From Tetraselmis striata (taxonomy: Eukaryota; Chlorophyta; Chlorodendrophyceae; Chlorodendrales; Chlorodendraceae): a stretch of 64,000 nt of DNA. The notes beneath the pieces are model-generated. The model did not search any database, was not told the origin of the DNA, and worked only from the letters and a program-made list of their open reading frames with translations. Positions 53,041-63,700 of the stretch are shown piece by piece; position 1 is the first letter of the stretch; every line of letters begins with the position of its first letter. A program made the position numbers and the translations under genes. The stretch covers positions 1-64,000 of the forward strand of contig VCJN01001704.1 in NCBI GenBank assembly GCA_006384855.1. Reading direction: 5' to 3'.

Positions 53041-55233
53041 GTATTCGTATACATATGTTTCGCACAATGTGATTACATGTGCTAGCTGCAAAATTAAAGA
53101 AATCCATACACAGTAATCCAGTAGAGAATCAGCTACGGGCCACAAGAGGCGGGAACCACCATGACAGCCACCGGCGCCAGGCATCGCCACAGCCAGCCGC
53201 CGCGCCACGCACTAGGGACGCTCTCCCCAACACACAATCCCGGGCCACTCCAATAGCGGCACTAGGCCGAATGTGATGTGAAGGCACAGACATGAAAGGG
53301 GCTTCGAAATAGAGGTCTCACAGCAATAAGGAGCGGAAGTGGGGGGGTCCAACCCAAAACGGGGCACCACGGGCGTGCAACAAACGCAAGCCACCCATCA
53401 TCGAGTTGGCCAAATCCGCCGCCAGCTCGGTCACGTCCGCTTCTGCCAAACGTAGAACGCCTTCCACAGCACATCCCGGGCCACTCCAATAGCGGCGCTG
53501 AGCCGAATGTGATGTGGAGGCGCCAACATGACAGGAAGGGAGAGAGTGCTCAACGAGTAGAGAATGTTGGAGAGCCGGCCGGGCCAGCAACGACGTAAGA
53601 CGCCGGTGTCCAACGCGCGCTGTTCCGCCCAGCTCCAATCCGCCGCCGGCTCGGTCGCGCGTCCCCTTCCGCCGAACGTAGAACTCCCTTCCCAACACAA
53701 CATCCCGGGCAGCGGCATTAGGCCGAATGTGATGTGGAGGCGCCGACAGGACAGGAAGGGAGAGGGTGCTCAAAGAATAACGAACGGGGAGTTGCCCGGA
53801 CCAGCAACGACGTAAAACGCCGGTAGTTCACACTGCTCCTCCGCGGTAGTGGCAGCACGGGCGGGGCCAAGACTACCAAGGTGCCACCCGTGCACGATCC
53901 CCGCCCCCATCCCCAGACGGAGGTGGAGGCGGAGGAAGGGGCCGCGATTCCGAGGGCCGAGGATGGCGGAGGAAGGGCCCGCGATTCCGAGGGCGGAGGA
54001 TGGTCGTCGGGGCCGCCCAGGCGGTGGGTGGGTGGGTGGGTGGAGTCGCGCAATGTTGTATTGCACAATGTTGTAGTGCAAACTCCTGCATGCATCTGCA
54101 GCCAACGGGTGGATCACCCGCGACACCCCGACAGTGACATTTCCGCGCGTGACGTCAACTGCTGTCCCGTACCGCTGCGCGGGCTGGAAGCGTCCAGCCT
54201 GTACACGACGCCAGCGGGGTCTGAATGTTTTTTTTTGCCCAGAGATCGGCCGGCCGCCAATTTGACTCCTGGATGAACACCGCCGCCGGGCGAGCTAGAA
54301 CACACTGGGCCCTTAGCCCCGCCCCGCTCAAAGCACCTGAGCGTCGCGACCGTCGTCGCGCGCCTCTGTTGCCATGCCACGCACCTACCGTCAGCAGGGG
54401 GCAGTAGTCCATACGACGACCGGACTCGCTGCTCACTAACACGGTCCGGATCGACATGGTCAGACCCTAGGGGCGAGTCGCGCTCTGGGACCGCGGGCGG
54501 GCGGTTTGCGGGCCGGTCGGCTGGCCCTTGCCCAGGAAGCGCCACGCGTTGCGTGGGTCAAAGTGCGGGACGCCGGTGCGGTTGGGCGGGGGTTGCTGGC
54601 CAGACATTGTGTCTGTGTTGGCGCGGGCAGTAGAGGGTACATGGTGCGGGTGGAGACTCCGACGTGCGGCGAGGGCGCTAATAGGCGCGCGGAATAAAAA
54701 TAGTCAAACCGAGAGTCCGGTTAGCCAGAACCCCCTGGAAAATGTGTTGTCTTGCACACCGAGGCGGTGCTGACGTTGCAACGATCGGGTAGCGGTCAAT
54801 TCGACGATTCGGTAAGGCCGCTCACCCGAGCTGGTTAGGATGTTCGCGAGTACAATAGTTTTTACACCGAGTACACCGGGAAATCGCTTAACCGAACCGA
54901 AGCAATATCGATCCTACTACACAGGGGGTTGTAGTCATCAAGCAGATTGCCGAGGCAGTTCACATAGTTATCCTCGCAATGGCTGCAACGGCGTAGAGTA
55001 TGCGTGGGTTTACGGACCAGAAGCGACCAAACCTACCAAATCCTTACCCGTAAATGATTATTTTTACATCAGGGCTTCCACTGACCAAATTTCCTCCCAA
55101 TCCCCCCACTGTGGTCTTACCTGTAAATCACCCATAAAAACATGCAGAGACTTTTCTTGGCTGCCTTATGTTTTATGTACTGTACTGTATGTGAGGATAT
55201 CTACTGCCGCGCTGCATCCCGTACAGGTACCTA
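53041..55233. other. Intergenic DNA with short tandem repeats, no supported gene
   Basis: Apart from the array at 53203-53830, a 36-bp unit is repeated twice at about 53932-54003 (gattccgagggc as landmark). Long frames on both strands at 53.7-54.7 kb lack motifs and follow the GC content. The part from 54840 to 55230 is AT-richer and empty. Confidence 0.5.
53203..53830 (+). repeat. Tandem array of ~235-bp units, three degenerate copies
   Basis: The landmark gccgaatgtgatgtg recurs at about 53264, 53504 and 53732. Each is preceded by tcccgggc and followed by cgacgtaa. Units carry indels, and no coding sense is evident. Confidence 0.85.
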
Positions 55234-55261
55234 CATTTCAAAGTTGAGTCTGGTTTTGCCA
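55234..55261 (-). repeat. Short repeat B2 of the recombinase element
   Basis: catttcaaagttgagtctgg and eight further bases are identical to 55539-55566. Confidence 0.85.
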
Positions 55262-55353
55262 AAAAGGTCGCGCAGGCTGTTTTACACGGTCAAGAGCCGA
55301 AATTGGCAGGATGGTTTAGCGAAAGCGTGGAGGGAAAACGGAGTCAGGGGGGG

Positions 55354-55540
55354 CGCTGCGTGGAACGCAGCGAAAACTGGAAGATGGCAGGCTCAGCTGT
55401 TCTGGCTGCTTTTATGTCTACTCGTGCTGCACCTGAAAAGGGCGCAACAACAGATGCCTAGTTCCCGTACCACTGAGCAGCACTTGTAGCTAAAAAGCGG
55501 TTAGGTCAAGCAGGGAAACCCCGTAAACTAGTTTAGATCA
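55354..55540 (-). repeat. Repeat A2 (187 bp) of the recombinase element
   Basis: Matches 58302-58488 with about two or three substitutions. The inner end forms a hairpin (CGCTGCGT / ACGCAGCG). It abuts repeat B1 directly. Confidence 0.92.
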
Positions 55541-55661
55541 TTTCAAAGTTGAGTCTGGTTTTGCCAGTCTTGAGCGAACGGAGAGAGCGGTGGATTGACG
55601 GAGAAGAGGTAGCGCCAAGTCATGAAGGAGGCACTGGGAAGGCCACCGCTGCGGAGTCCTG

Positions 55662-57209
55662 TTAGACTTGGACGTGGCGGAGGGGGGCGATGTGTCCAAA
55701 GAAGAACCATGCGCCAGGTGAAGGAAGAACGTTGGGGTCGATGTAGTCCAAAACGACGTCAGAGTTAGTGGCCCAACCGCCTTGGTAGCGAATGTGGGAC
55801 AATGGCACTCCGATGGCATTCGCTGCAAAGGCTGCGCCCTTGCGAAGACTGTGTGAAGTCCAGGAAGTGCCAGCAGGGGGGGCAGCGTTGACTAGACTGA
55901 TGGCTGCAGACAGCCAGTCTGCCATTGTAGCCGCAGTCCAAGGTTTTGACTGCTCGGCTGCAGTGACAGCCCAGAAGTTTGACGCAGCCATGCCAACAGT
56001 AACCAGGGGGACAGATTGGACGTTGTCGATGAAGTGGTGCAAGAGACGTGCCACTCGAGGGTGCTCGGACACAGGAAGGAGAAGTACGCGCAGGTCGTCG
56101 GGTCCCCGTCGGCCAGCGCGACCCTTCTCGCGGTACACTTGCAAGGTGATGTTGTAGGTGTCGACATGCACATCTCGCACTCGACAGGAGACGCCAATAA
56201 GGCCCCTGGCAAAGAACATGAAGTTGACAACCGAGGCCAAAAGAGCTCGGAAGTCGAGGTGGTACTCTGGGTAAGGAGCAGACACAATTAGCTCGGCCTT
56301 TGTGACGAAGCGATAGGCTACATCCGCAGGCAGAGGGACACGCAAAGGGGCAGCGTCCAGCCGGCGCTGACGCAGCATCAGCCCACGCCTTGCTGAAGTT
56401 AGGTGCAGACTGTCCTTGGCGATTGGGACGAGGTTGTGCAGCTCGAAGAACGTGTTGATTGCCGACAAGTAGGGTTGCAGCGACTTAGCTGCGATGTGCC
56501 CTCGCTCCCCGATCCAGGCAACATACCGAACGACAGTAGCGGTAGTCGCCTCCAGCGGACTGATGTTTTCAGAGTCGTGGCAGAACTCCGCGAACTGAGA
56601 CAGTCTGTTGGCGTAGCTCTTGAGTGTCTGAGCGCTGAGGGAGCTGGAGAGCAGGTCGAGTGTTCGCTGGCCCAGCTCGTCCGAGCCGAACGCGTCCTGC
56701 AACCGGGATCGCAGTGACGCAGCCCACGGAGCGACAGCTGCGGGCTCGTCAATTACGTACGTGCGTCGTTTTACCGACAGAGTTCCACCGGTACGACTAC
56801 TGCTCGCAAAGTACTCGGCAGCCGCGGTTAGGTTCCCGGCGGTTGGCCGGTAGCTGATGGACGGGTTTGCAGTAGCTTCAGTACGGGTTTGCGGGGCTAG
56901 GTTCAGGTAAGGGGGGCGCCCCGCGCGCCCTTCGCGCTCGTAGCGCCTGTCCCGTGCATAACGTACACGCGCGAAACTTGGTCGTTGCGAACCAATTGTG
57001 ACACGTAGTGTAACAACCGACGGACGCAGAGATGGGGTGGTAAGAAAAGCGGTTGGTTGAGCCGCCATGTGCAGGTGTGCGGATGGTTGAGCCGCACTCG
57101 GCTGTAGCTGTAAGAAGCGCCGCACCGAGGAAGGTCTAAATGAAGTCTGTAAGGTGGGGGGGGGGGTCAGGCCCTGACACATGGCGCTCATCCCGCCGTT
57201 GAGCTGCAA
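55662..57209 (-). CDS. Tyrosine recombinase (integrase) of the DIRS/PAT-like element
   Basis: 515 residues. An N-terminal Ser/Pro-rich part is followed by a SAM-like core-binding domain (SAQTLKSYANRLSQFAEFC, AAKSLQPYLSAINTFFELHN). The catalytic domain has the first Arg region (NFMFFARGLIGVSCRVRDV), HxxR as SHSLRKGAA near residue 445, GGW, and the nucleophile Tyr in VLDYIDP near residue 488. All expected residues are there, so it may be active. It would join or excise a circular DNA intermediate. The C-terminal YIDP and following Phe-rich end are typical of chlorophyte elements as I know them. It is in a different frame from the gag-like ORF upstream, across a G run at 57157-57166. Confidence 0.85.
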   Translation of the reverse strand: MQLNGGMSAMCQGLTPPPTLQTSFRPSSVRRFLQLQPSAAQPSAHLHMAAQPTAFLTTPSLRPSVVTLRVTIGSQRPSFARVRYARDRRYEREGRAGRPPYLNLAPQTRTEATANPSISYRPTAGNLTAAAEYFASSSRTGGTLSVKRRTYVIDEPAAVAPWAASLRSRLQDAFGSDELGQRTLDLLSSSLSAQTLKSYANRLSQFAEFCHDSENISPLEATTATVVRYVAWIGERGHIAAKSLQPYLSAINTFFELHNLVPIAKDSLHLTSARRGLMLRQRRLDAAPLRVPLPADVAYRFVTKAELIVSAPYPEYHLDFRALLASVVNFMFFARGLIGVSCRVRDVHVDTYNITLQVYREKGRAGRRGPDDLRVLLLPVSEHPRVARLLHHFIDNVQSVPLVTVGMAASNFWAVTAAEQSKPWTAATMADWLSAAISLVNAAPPAGTSWTSHSLRKGAAFAANAIGVPLSHIRYQGGWATNSDVVLDYIDPNVLPSPGAWFFFGHIAPLRHVQV

Positions 57210-57285
57210 GGGTGCGTCTTGCGGCGGTCACCGAAAGGTGGCCTCGCAAAGCTCCAGCAGCTCCGACGAAAGGCGCCCTACACCG

Positions 57286-58221
57286 TCACTCGTGCTCACC
57301 TTCGCGGCCACGTCCACGCCCGCCGCCACGTCCTCGCCCACGCCCGTGACCTGCAGCTGCAACTGCTACTCGGGCAGTAGCGGTTGCCTTTGCGCTGCTG
57401 GCAACGGTCGCCTCGAAGACACGACGCTCGTAGTCCTTCATGAGGTCCCCAAAAATCGCGGAACCCATGTGCTCCGAAGCAGGCTGAAAATGCTGGGCTC
57501 GCAGCACGTCCAGAACACCTTGGTCACCGTGCACACGCTTGATCTCATTGAGCCTCCGCAGGAAAGCCAAACGAAAACGAAACGCCTTGTCGATGGCCTC
57601 GGCGTGATTCCGAGCTCTCGCGAGGTAGGGGGTGAAGTCCTGGTTAGCGGCAGGGACGTAAGGTAGCAGCTCGTCGAGAGCCACGAAAAGTGCGGCCATG
57701 TGGGCCCCGAAACACGACATCCACAAGTACTCCTCCTGGGCCGGCAGACGCCGGTCGTCCTTCTTGAGGTACTCGTTCGTTAGGTCGGTGCTCAGGGGGA
57801 AGAGTCCAGGCACTCGGGTGACCGGTCGAACGGCCTCGTAACCAGACTCTGCTCTCTGCAGTAGCTCTGGCACCGCGAGGTAGTCATCCTCGGCACTCAC
57901 GGATTTTGCTCCGACACGGCCGCTTTGGGCTAGCTCTAGCAAGTCGGGGCGCTCTACGGCTCCCCCGCTGCCTGTCGGCTGTCCCGCGAAGCGCTGCCCG
58001 GAGCCGAAGCCATGTGCCCCTTCCCCATCCACAACGCGATCACGAGCCGTCAATTGCGAGTTGGCTACAGCAGTTGGCGAGAATATCACTGTTGTAGCCA
58101 ACTCTCGCAGTAATGAAGACTGGGCCCTCATATCTGCTTTCAGCGACTCAAACGTCGGCTCGACGACGGGTTCTTCTCCATCTGGCATGGTAACGCACGG
58201 ACTTACGGACGAGAATATCAC
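57286..58221 (-). CDS. Gag-like ORF of the recombinase element
   Basis: 311 residues from an ATG at 58221 (an alternative at MPDGEEP, 33 bp in). A coiled helical middle (ESLKADMRAQSSLLREL; YLWMSCFGAHMAALFVALDEL) is followed by a Gly-Arg-rich tail. The RG-rich end suggests RNA binding. No zinc knuckle. Its position before the recombinase fits ORF1 of DIRS-group elements. Confidence 0.6.
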   Translation of the reverse strand: MIFSSVSPCVTMPDGEEPVVEPTFESLKADMRAQSSLLRELATTVIFSPTAVANSQLTARDRVVDGEGAHGFGSGQRFAGQPTGSGGAVERPDLLELAQSGRVGAKSVSAEDDYLAVPELLQRAESGYEAVRPVTRVPGLFPLSTDLTNEYLKKDDRRLPAQEEYLWMSCFGAHMAALFVALDELLPYVPAANQDFTPYLARARNHAEAIDKAFRFRLAFLRRLNEIKRVHGDQGVLDVLRAQHFQPASEHMGSAIFGDLMKDYERRVFEATVASSAKATATARVAVAAAGHGRGRGRGGGRGRGREGEHE

Positions 58222-58301
58222 ACTCGGGTGGTGAGCCGGGTGTGGTCTTGAACAACCTGGGGTGACCTTGCTCGCAACTGGTTACGAGACAGTTTTTACA
58301 T

Positions 58302-58488
58302 CGCTGCGTGGAACGCAGCGAAAACTGGAAGATGGCAGGCTCAGCTGTTCTGGCTGCTTTTATGTCTACTCGTGCTGCACCTGAAAAGGGCGCAACAACA
58401 GATGCCTAGTTCCCGTACCACTGAGCAGCACTTGTAGCTAAAAAGCGGTTAGGTCAAGGAGGGAAACCCCATAAACTAGTTTAGATCA
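58302..58488 (-). repeat. Repeat A1 (187 bp) of the recombinase element
   Basis: Direct repeat of 55354-55540, lying at the 5' end of the element in coding sense. Confidence 0.92.
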
Positions 58489-58970
58489 GTCCTAGTGTGA
58501 ATTACAAAAAGGCCGCCAGTACTGCATTAGCAAATCCGCAGCTCAAAGCAGTACTGGGTACTAAAATATTACCCGTATATCAATAATAAAAGCCGCTCAG
58601 CAAATCAAGCGGATCGCCCGCATCCCGCATCCTGTACTATTACTAATCCCTTATTACAACTACGAAGTGTACTGCTGGTACCGTCTACGTACCGTCTACG
58701 GTACCGACTACGTAAATACTCGCCGCGCATGCGCAGCGACGACTTACTACTCTCCCTGTAACCAAAAAGTTATCACTTACTACTAATGCTGAGGGAGCAG
58801 ACGTGGGGGGCGGCCGCCCGGGGGGGGGGGGGGGGGGGGGGGGTGCTCCTGCATCTTGAGGTTGGTTATTCCATCAATGCCCGCCACCGGCGACCACTGC
58901 ACTTCCGTCTGCCACACCGTGCCTGGAAGAACCTCAACTATATCGTGGTTTCAGGAGGACTGGAGGAGCC
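58489..58970. other. Spacer with G run
   Basis: Contains gtgaattacaaaaagg and agccgctcag, loosely matching the reverse complement of the 3' flank of the fragment at 15.4-16.2 kb, and a G run (about 58820-58842). No gene supported. Confidence 0.45.
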
Positions 58971-59702
58971 ATGATCGAGCCCGTGGGCGAGCAGCTGCCG
59001 TCGGAGCGGTACCGCGCGGCGTGGGCGGGCGATGCCAGCGAGCAGTTCGAGGCGGCGGTGGCCGCGGCGGACCTGCGCGCCTTGCGGCTCGAGTCCTTCT
59101 CCTCTCAGCCCGCCCCGCGGGCGCTGCTGCACTGCACTAGCCTGCCGTCGAACTGCACGGGCAACGGAGAGGCCCCGGCGCTGGAGAGGCGCCCCGCAGG
59201 CCTGGGGTTGGACCACGCCACCGCGGTCGCGGTGCACGCGATGGCAGCTACGCGCGCGCAGCTCTGCGACTCAACCTCCGCGGAGGGTGACGACTTGCCG
59301 CCGGCTGATGCGCCGCTCACGCGCAGATCCACCGCCCCCACCGAAATCTGCCCCATGATGAAGCAGATTAGCAGCCAATCCAGCGACGTGTCGTCGGCAC
59401 GAGCTGACGGGCCGTCGCCACTGCCGGTGGTGGAGGGTGGGTTCGCCGCTCGGCGGAGCACCGCGGGTGCTCGCCGCCTGGCGCCCGTGGTCACCGGCCG
59501 CCCGGAGGCATCCGACGGCAGCAACAGCGCGCTGCGGCTCCCGGAGATGCTGGACACCTCGAACTTCGCTGGGGTCACCGTCACGGCCAGGCCGACGGGG
59601 ACCGTCCCCGCTGAGGTGCAGCGTGCTCGATCTCACGGTTTCAGCTCCACCCGAACTGCCGTCAAGGTTTCGGCCCCGCCCCGTCGTGGCACGCGATACT
59701 GA
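58971..59702 (+). CDS. Hypothetical 243-residue protein
   Basis: Open from MIEPVGEQLPSERYRAAW to RRGTRY. The first 45 residues (SEQFEAAVAAADLRALRLESF) look like a genuine helical segment; the rest is Ser/Pro/Ala-rich. It could be an early exon or upstream neighbour of the TIR-WD40 gene, which reads the same way 1 kb downstream. No family recognised. Confidence 0.3.
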   Translation: MIEPVGEQLPSERYRAAWAGDASEQFEAAVAAADLRALRLESFSSQPAPRALLHCTSLPSNCTGNGEAPALERRPAGLGLDHATAVAVHAMAATRAQLCDSTSAEGDDLPPADAPLTRRSTAPTEICPMMKQISSQSSDVSSARADGPSPLPVVEGGFAARRSTAGARRLAPVVTGRPEASDGSNSALRLPEMLDTSNFAGVTVTARPTGTVPAEVQRARSHGFSSTRTAVKVSAPPRRGTRY

Positions 59703-60736
59703 TTTATTATAGGGACTATTATTTCATGTTTTTCGCGCGCTGACCAGCCATCAGGGCCACCTGCTTCAGCATCACCCAGGACAAAATACGGATGCCGCAC
59801 AGCCCAAAAGTTTTGCCGGCGGATTGATTGTGTGCGACGCCACAATTATCAACTATATGCGAATCTGCGATGAAGAGCGTGCACGCATTCATAATATTTG
59901 GTCATCAATTTATATACAGCCCATATTGTGGACTGTGCGACTTAATTCGTCCGGTTTTAGGTAAATATAACGAGTTGAACTGCTATGCGCCATCAGCTTG
60001 CGTCCATATCGGACAGGAACTGACAGGAATTGCCACCGCCGCTTGCGCTCGCTGCAGCCGACGCCCTCCGAGAGCGGCGTTCTCCCGACAAGGGCCTCCG
60101 ACTCCACGGGCATGGGCGCGGCGCCGTTGGTTGCATCGACAACCTCCAGGCGGCTGCTCCGCACGTTGTCGGCGGCCTGGCGTCGGACGATTTCACGGAG
60201 GACGTCCGTGGACTCCGATACCGTGCAATTTCGAGCCGCAGGCTCGACGGACCCGCTCGACCAAACAACAGTAGCGGTCTCGCCACTCGGCCGGCAGAAC
60301 TCTTCCAATCGGAACAAGGCATGGCGCCCCCCTCCCTGGGCCCATTTGCTCGTATTACCATACAATGATAATCTAATAATCGCAATGATTGCAATAAATA
60401 TAGAATCGCCGTGCTTAAACTTAAATGAATATCGCAAAGGCCGGCACCTTCCCTCGTTTCGCCCATTTACTATTTTATGGCAGCTTTCAGTTATCGCTGA
60501 TTGACGCCATGCCGATAGACGGAGTGGAGCTATTGCACATTGGCTACATGCGTGATGGGGTTTGTGAGTACACCGCCCCGGCCCGCATCCATACATATAA
60601 ACTGGTGCGTGTTTGGGAGATAGAGGTGCCAGACTCATCAGCTCAATGACATGCAACATGTTCAGGTGCTTAGCATTATAAGAGCGCGACACCTCCCCCT
60701 TGCCCTTGCTTTTTCCATTTAGACCGCTCAAGTGCA
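59703..60736. other. AT-rich and GC-rich spacer upstream of the TIR-WD40 gene
   Basis: A GC-rich island at about 60020-60320 is open on both strands; the minus reading (DVLREIVRRQAADNVRSS) and the plus reading are equally plausible, so neither is called. The flanks are AT-rich. Confidence 0.4.
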
Positions 60737-63700
60737 ATGCCGCTAATGTGGGACGCTTGCTGGCGACAGACATCGGGGGCCAACCAAAGCCCACCACGCG
60801 ATGTGGAGTCAGGGGAGCCATCGTCGCCAGTGCACAAGCTGCGGACGCTCAAGCGCGGCACGATGGGCGCATTCACGCGGATCCGCAGCCGGGGCAAGAA
60901 GGACGTCGATGAGGACGTGATCGCAGACCAGATCGACGCGTTCAGCGGGGTCGTGGATGGGAATCGGACGGGCTCGGTTGTCGCCTCGATGTCCGTGTCA
61001 AACCAGCCGCACTGGCAGGTGGCCGCCGCCGCTGCCGCTCCCGCTTGCCCCTGCAGATCAAGTCTCCCCAATCTCCTGGAAGATTACATCGCCGCGTAGG
61101 GTGGTGCTGTCCCTGAGGCTGTCGCCCTGCCGTCAACGCAGGACGAGCAGAGGTTCCGGACGGTGGAGGCGCGCCGGCAGATGATAAACATGAACAGGCA
61201 GCTGAAGACAGACGATGCCATCCGGGCAGAGCATTCCCTCTTCTTGTCACACAGCTGGTACGCTCACGCCCGCGTTGGGACAGGGAAGGGGCGGATCCAT
61301 CCCGCATCCCCCGCTCCGGATGCTGGCGCCACGGCCGAGGTTCCCGCTGTGTTGCATTGGACTGAATGGCTGTCTGATCTCTGCCAATAACACACAGGCG
61401 CGACGAGGACACGCAAGCCAGGAAGCGGCAACTCATCGCCTGCTTGAGTGCGGACCGAGTGGTGCGGCCAGCGCTGTGCCATTCGACAGCAGCAGGCGCA
61501 GAATGCCCAGCGATGCCCGGATGACGGTTATGAAGAGAACGCCGAAGGGCCGGGGGGGGGGGGGGGGGGGGGGGGGGTCCTCCTTGCGGCTGTAGTGTGG
61601 CGTCTTTCGGGCAGCCTTGAGCATAATGTGTGGGTGAGGGAGGCTGAGACGGTGACCCGCTGCCCCCAACAGGATGAAGAGACGGGCAAGAGGCAGCAGG
61701 GATGGACCTACTGGTGACCCGCAGCAAGCCCGCTCGCCACTTGATAATGCAATGCTTGCAGAAGTCATGCGCCTCATTGTGCGTCCAATGATGTGTGGCT
61801 GCTGACACTGTGATGCGGGGTTTGCTTGCATTGCAGGGCGGACTTCCTCAACCTTCAGGCCGAGGGCCCAGTGCCATGGAGGTGCGCATTGGCACAACGT
61901 TGATATCCGCTGTGGCCTTGGGCATTGTTTCTGATATCTACAACAACAACGCTGCCTACCCAATCCGGAGGCGGTGATGCTCATAACCCACCTTCAAGCT
62001 GTATGCAATGCCCCCCCCCCCCCCCCCCCGGGCCTCCCTGCTAATTGGCCTACTTTACGCTCCTGTTCTTGCAGGAAAGAAATCGAAGAAGGCATCCGGG
62101 ACTGCGCCAAGTTTGTCGCATTCATCGACACAGAGTACCTGCTCAGCTTCAACTGCTTGCAGGTTCGGTACCCGCGGCTAATCGTCTGTGGACTGGTCCG
62201 CTCAATATACGCCTGTTGCGGGGTTGTCGGCCTGTGGCCGCCATACTGCCGTGACGACCCGTTCTTACCAGCCGCGTCTGCCCTCGGCGCGCCCGGATTG
62301 TTGTCGCAGGAGGTCCAGTTCGCCATCGACTACCGCAAGCCCATCGTGCCCGTGATCCTGGACCAAGGCGCCTGGTAAGTCGCCCACTTGCGCGGCGGAG
62401 GCGTCGATGTTTTGACGGCAACATCAAACCAGCGCGGACATGGCATTTACCAATCGTTCATATTGGATTGGGCCAATAGCAAGTATTTTACGAGTCGCGC
62501 CGAGTTCAATCGGTTTGGACAGGTTTATTCCAATTATCGGGCATATCGCGGTCGTTGTCGTGGCGCAGCGCGATGCAAACAGTGGCTGCCCACTTGTCAC
62601 TCGCGCTCGGTGGTGGGTCGACTGAGGTTGGGTGTGTACACATGCCGCAGGGACATCCTGACGTCCGTGCAGGGCGCCCGCACCGCATGGTCTCGCAGCC
62701 CGAAAGCAGGCGAGTCTCTATTCAGCTTCGACGGCAAGTTCATGACCGGCACCACGAACTTCTCCTACGATGTCCTGGAGCGGCTGCTGACGCAGCTGGC
62801 GTCGATCAACTTTTGCCCCGCGAGGCCGCTGGAGTTCCGCAACCTCGGCGAGGCCGGCGTGATGTCGCTGCTGCGGGAGTACGCCGAGAAGGACCTGTCG
62901 TACTTGAAGGAGTACAGCGAGCTGCACAAGAAGGCCGTGGTGTGGGCGGCGAGGGGGAAGCCGGACGATCCGGCCTCGCTTCTCGTCGGCGAGGAGATCG
63001 AGGACTGGACCTCCTGGCTGCGCCTCGCCCACAACTACAACCTGCACCCGCAACCGGTGGCACTGCAGGAAGAGTTTGTGAAGGTGTCGCACCGAAAGTC
63101 GAGCCAGGCGCGCAAGCGGCGGCATATCGCCTTCGTCAGCCTTATCGTGCTCATCCTGATGGGCGCCTGCGCGTCGATCGCGCTGGCGGTTGCCGCGGAG
63201 TCCAGTCGCGCAGAGCTGCAAGTGCGGTACACCAAGGAGGAGCAGCTGAACACGCAGCTGCAGGAGCTGAACGAGGACCTGGATCGGCAGGCGCAAGTCC
63301 TGGACGAAAAGAACGCGGAGCTGGAGGAACGCGGGAGAGAGGTACGCCGCCGTGCTTGCTTTTATTCAAAAGAAATCGCTGTCCGCTATATATGGGCCTC
63401 TGAACTACTGCAACAACGCTGCAGGTGCGCGCCAGCTTGCGGCGAGTGACGGAGACGAACAACGCGCTGGAGCAGCAGATTGCTCGCAACCGGGTGATCA
63501 CTCGAGAGCGCATGATCGCCACCCTGTTTCTGCTCGTCAAAGGGCAGTCGCCTGAGGAGCCCAGCGAGCTGCGCGCCGCGGTGCAGGCATGCGACATGGC
63601 CCGCACGCTGAACCAGAGCACGGCGGTCACGCCGCTGCTTTACCCCATCCTGTCGCACGTCACCCGCAAGCGCGCCTGGAAGACTGGCGAGTTCGTGGGC

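Larger units (their letters stand above)
55234..58488 (-). mobile_element. Tyrosine-recombinase element with gag-like ORF and split direct repeats, no RT
   Basis: Read on the minus strand: repeat A1 (58488-58302), gag-like ORF, recombinase ORF, short repeat B1 (55566-55539), repeat A2 (55540-55354), 92 bp, repeat B2 (55261-55234). A1-ORFs-B1-A2-B2 is the split direct repeat layout of PAT/DIRS-group retrotransposons, except for the 92-bp gap between A2 and B2. No reverse transcriptase or RNase H is present between the ORFs, so the copy is non-autonomous or belongs to an RT-less group. No target duplication is expected, and I see none. Confidence 0.7.

Noticed and set aside
53564..54697. Several 60-140-residue frames around 53.6-54.7 kb
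   Set aside because: They cover degenerate tandem repeats and GC-rich DNA on both strands with no recognisable domain.
55354..58488. 187-bp direct repeats taken as LTRs
   Set aside because: They lack TG...CA ends and a target duplication, they do not sit at both outer boundaries (the B repeats lie outside), and the enclosed enzyme is a tyrosine recombinase.
59998..60504. Open frames on both strands at about 60.0-60.5 kb as an upstream exon of the TIR gene
   Set aside because: Both strands are equally open and no phase-compatible splice junction to 60737 could be shown.
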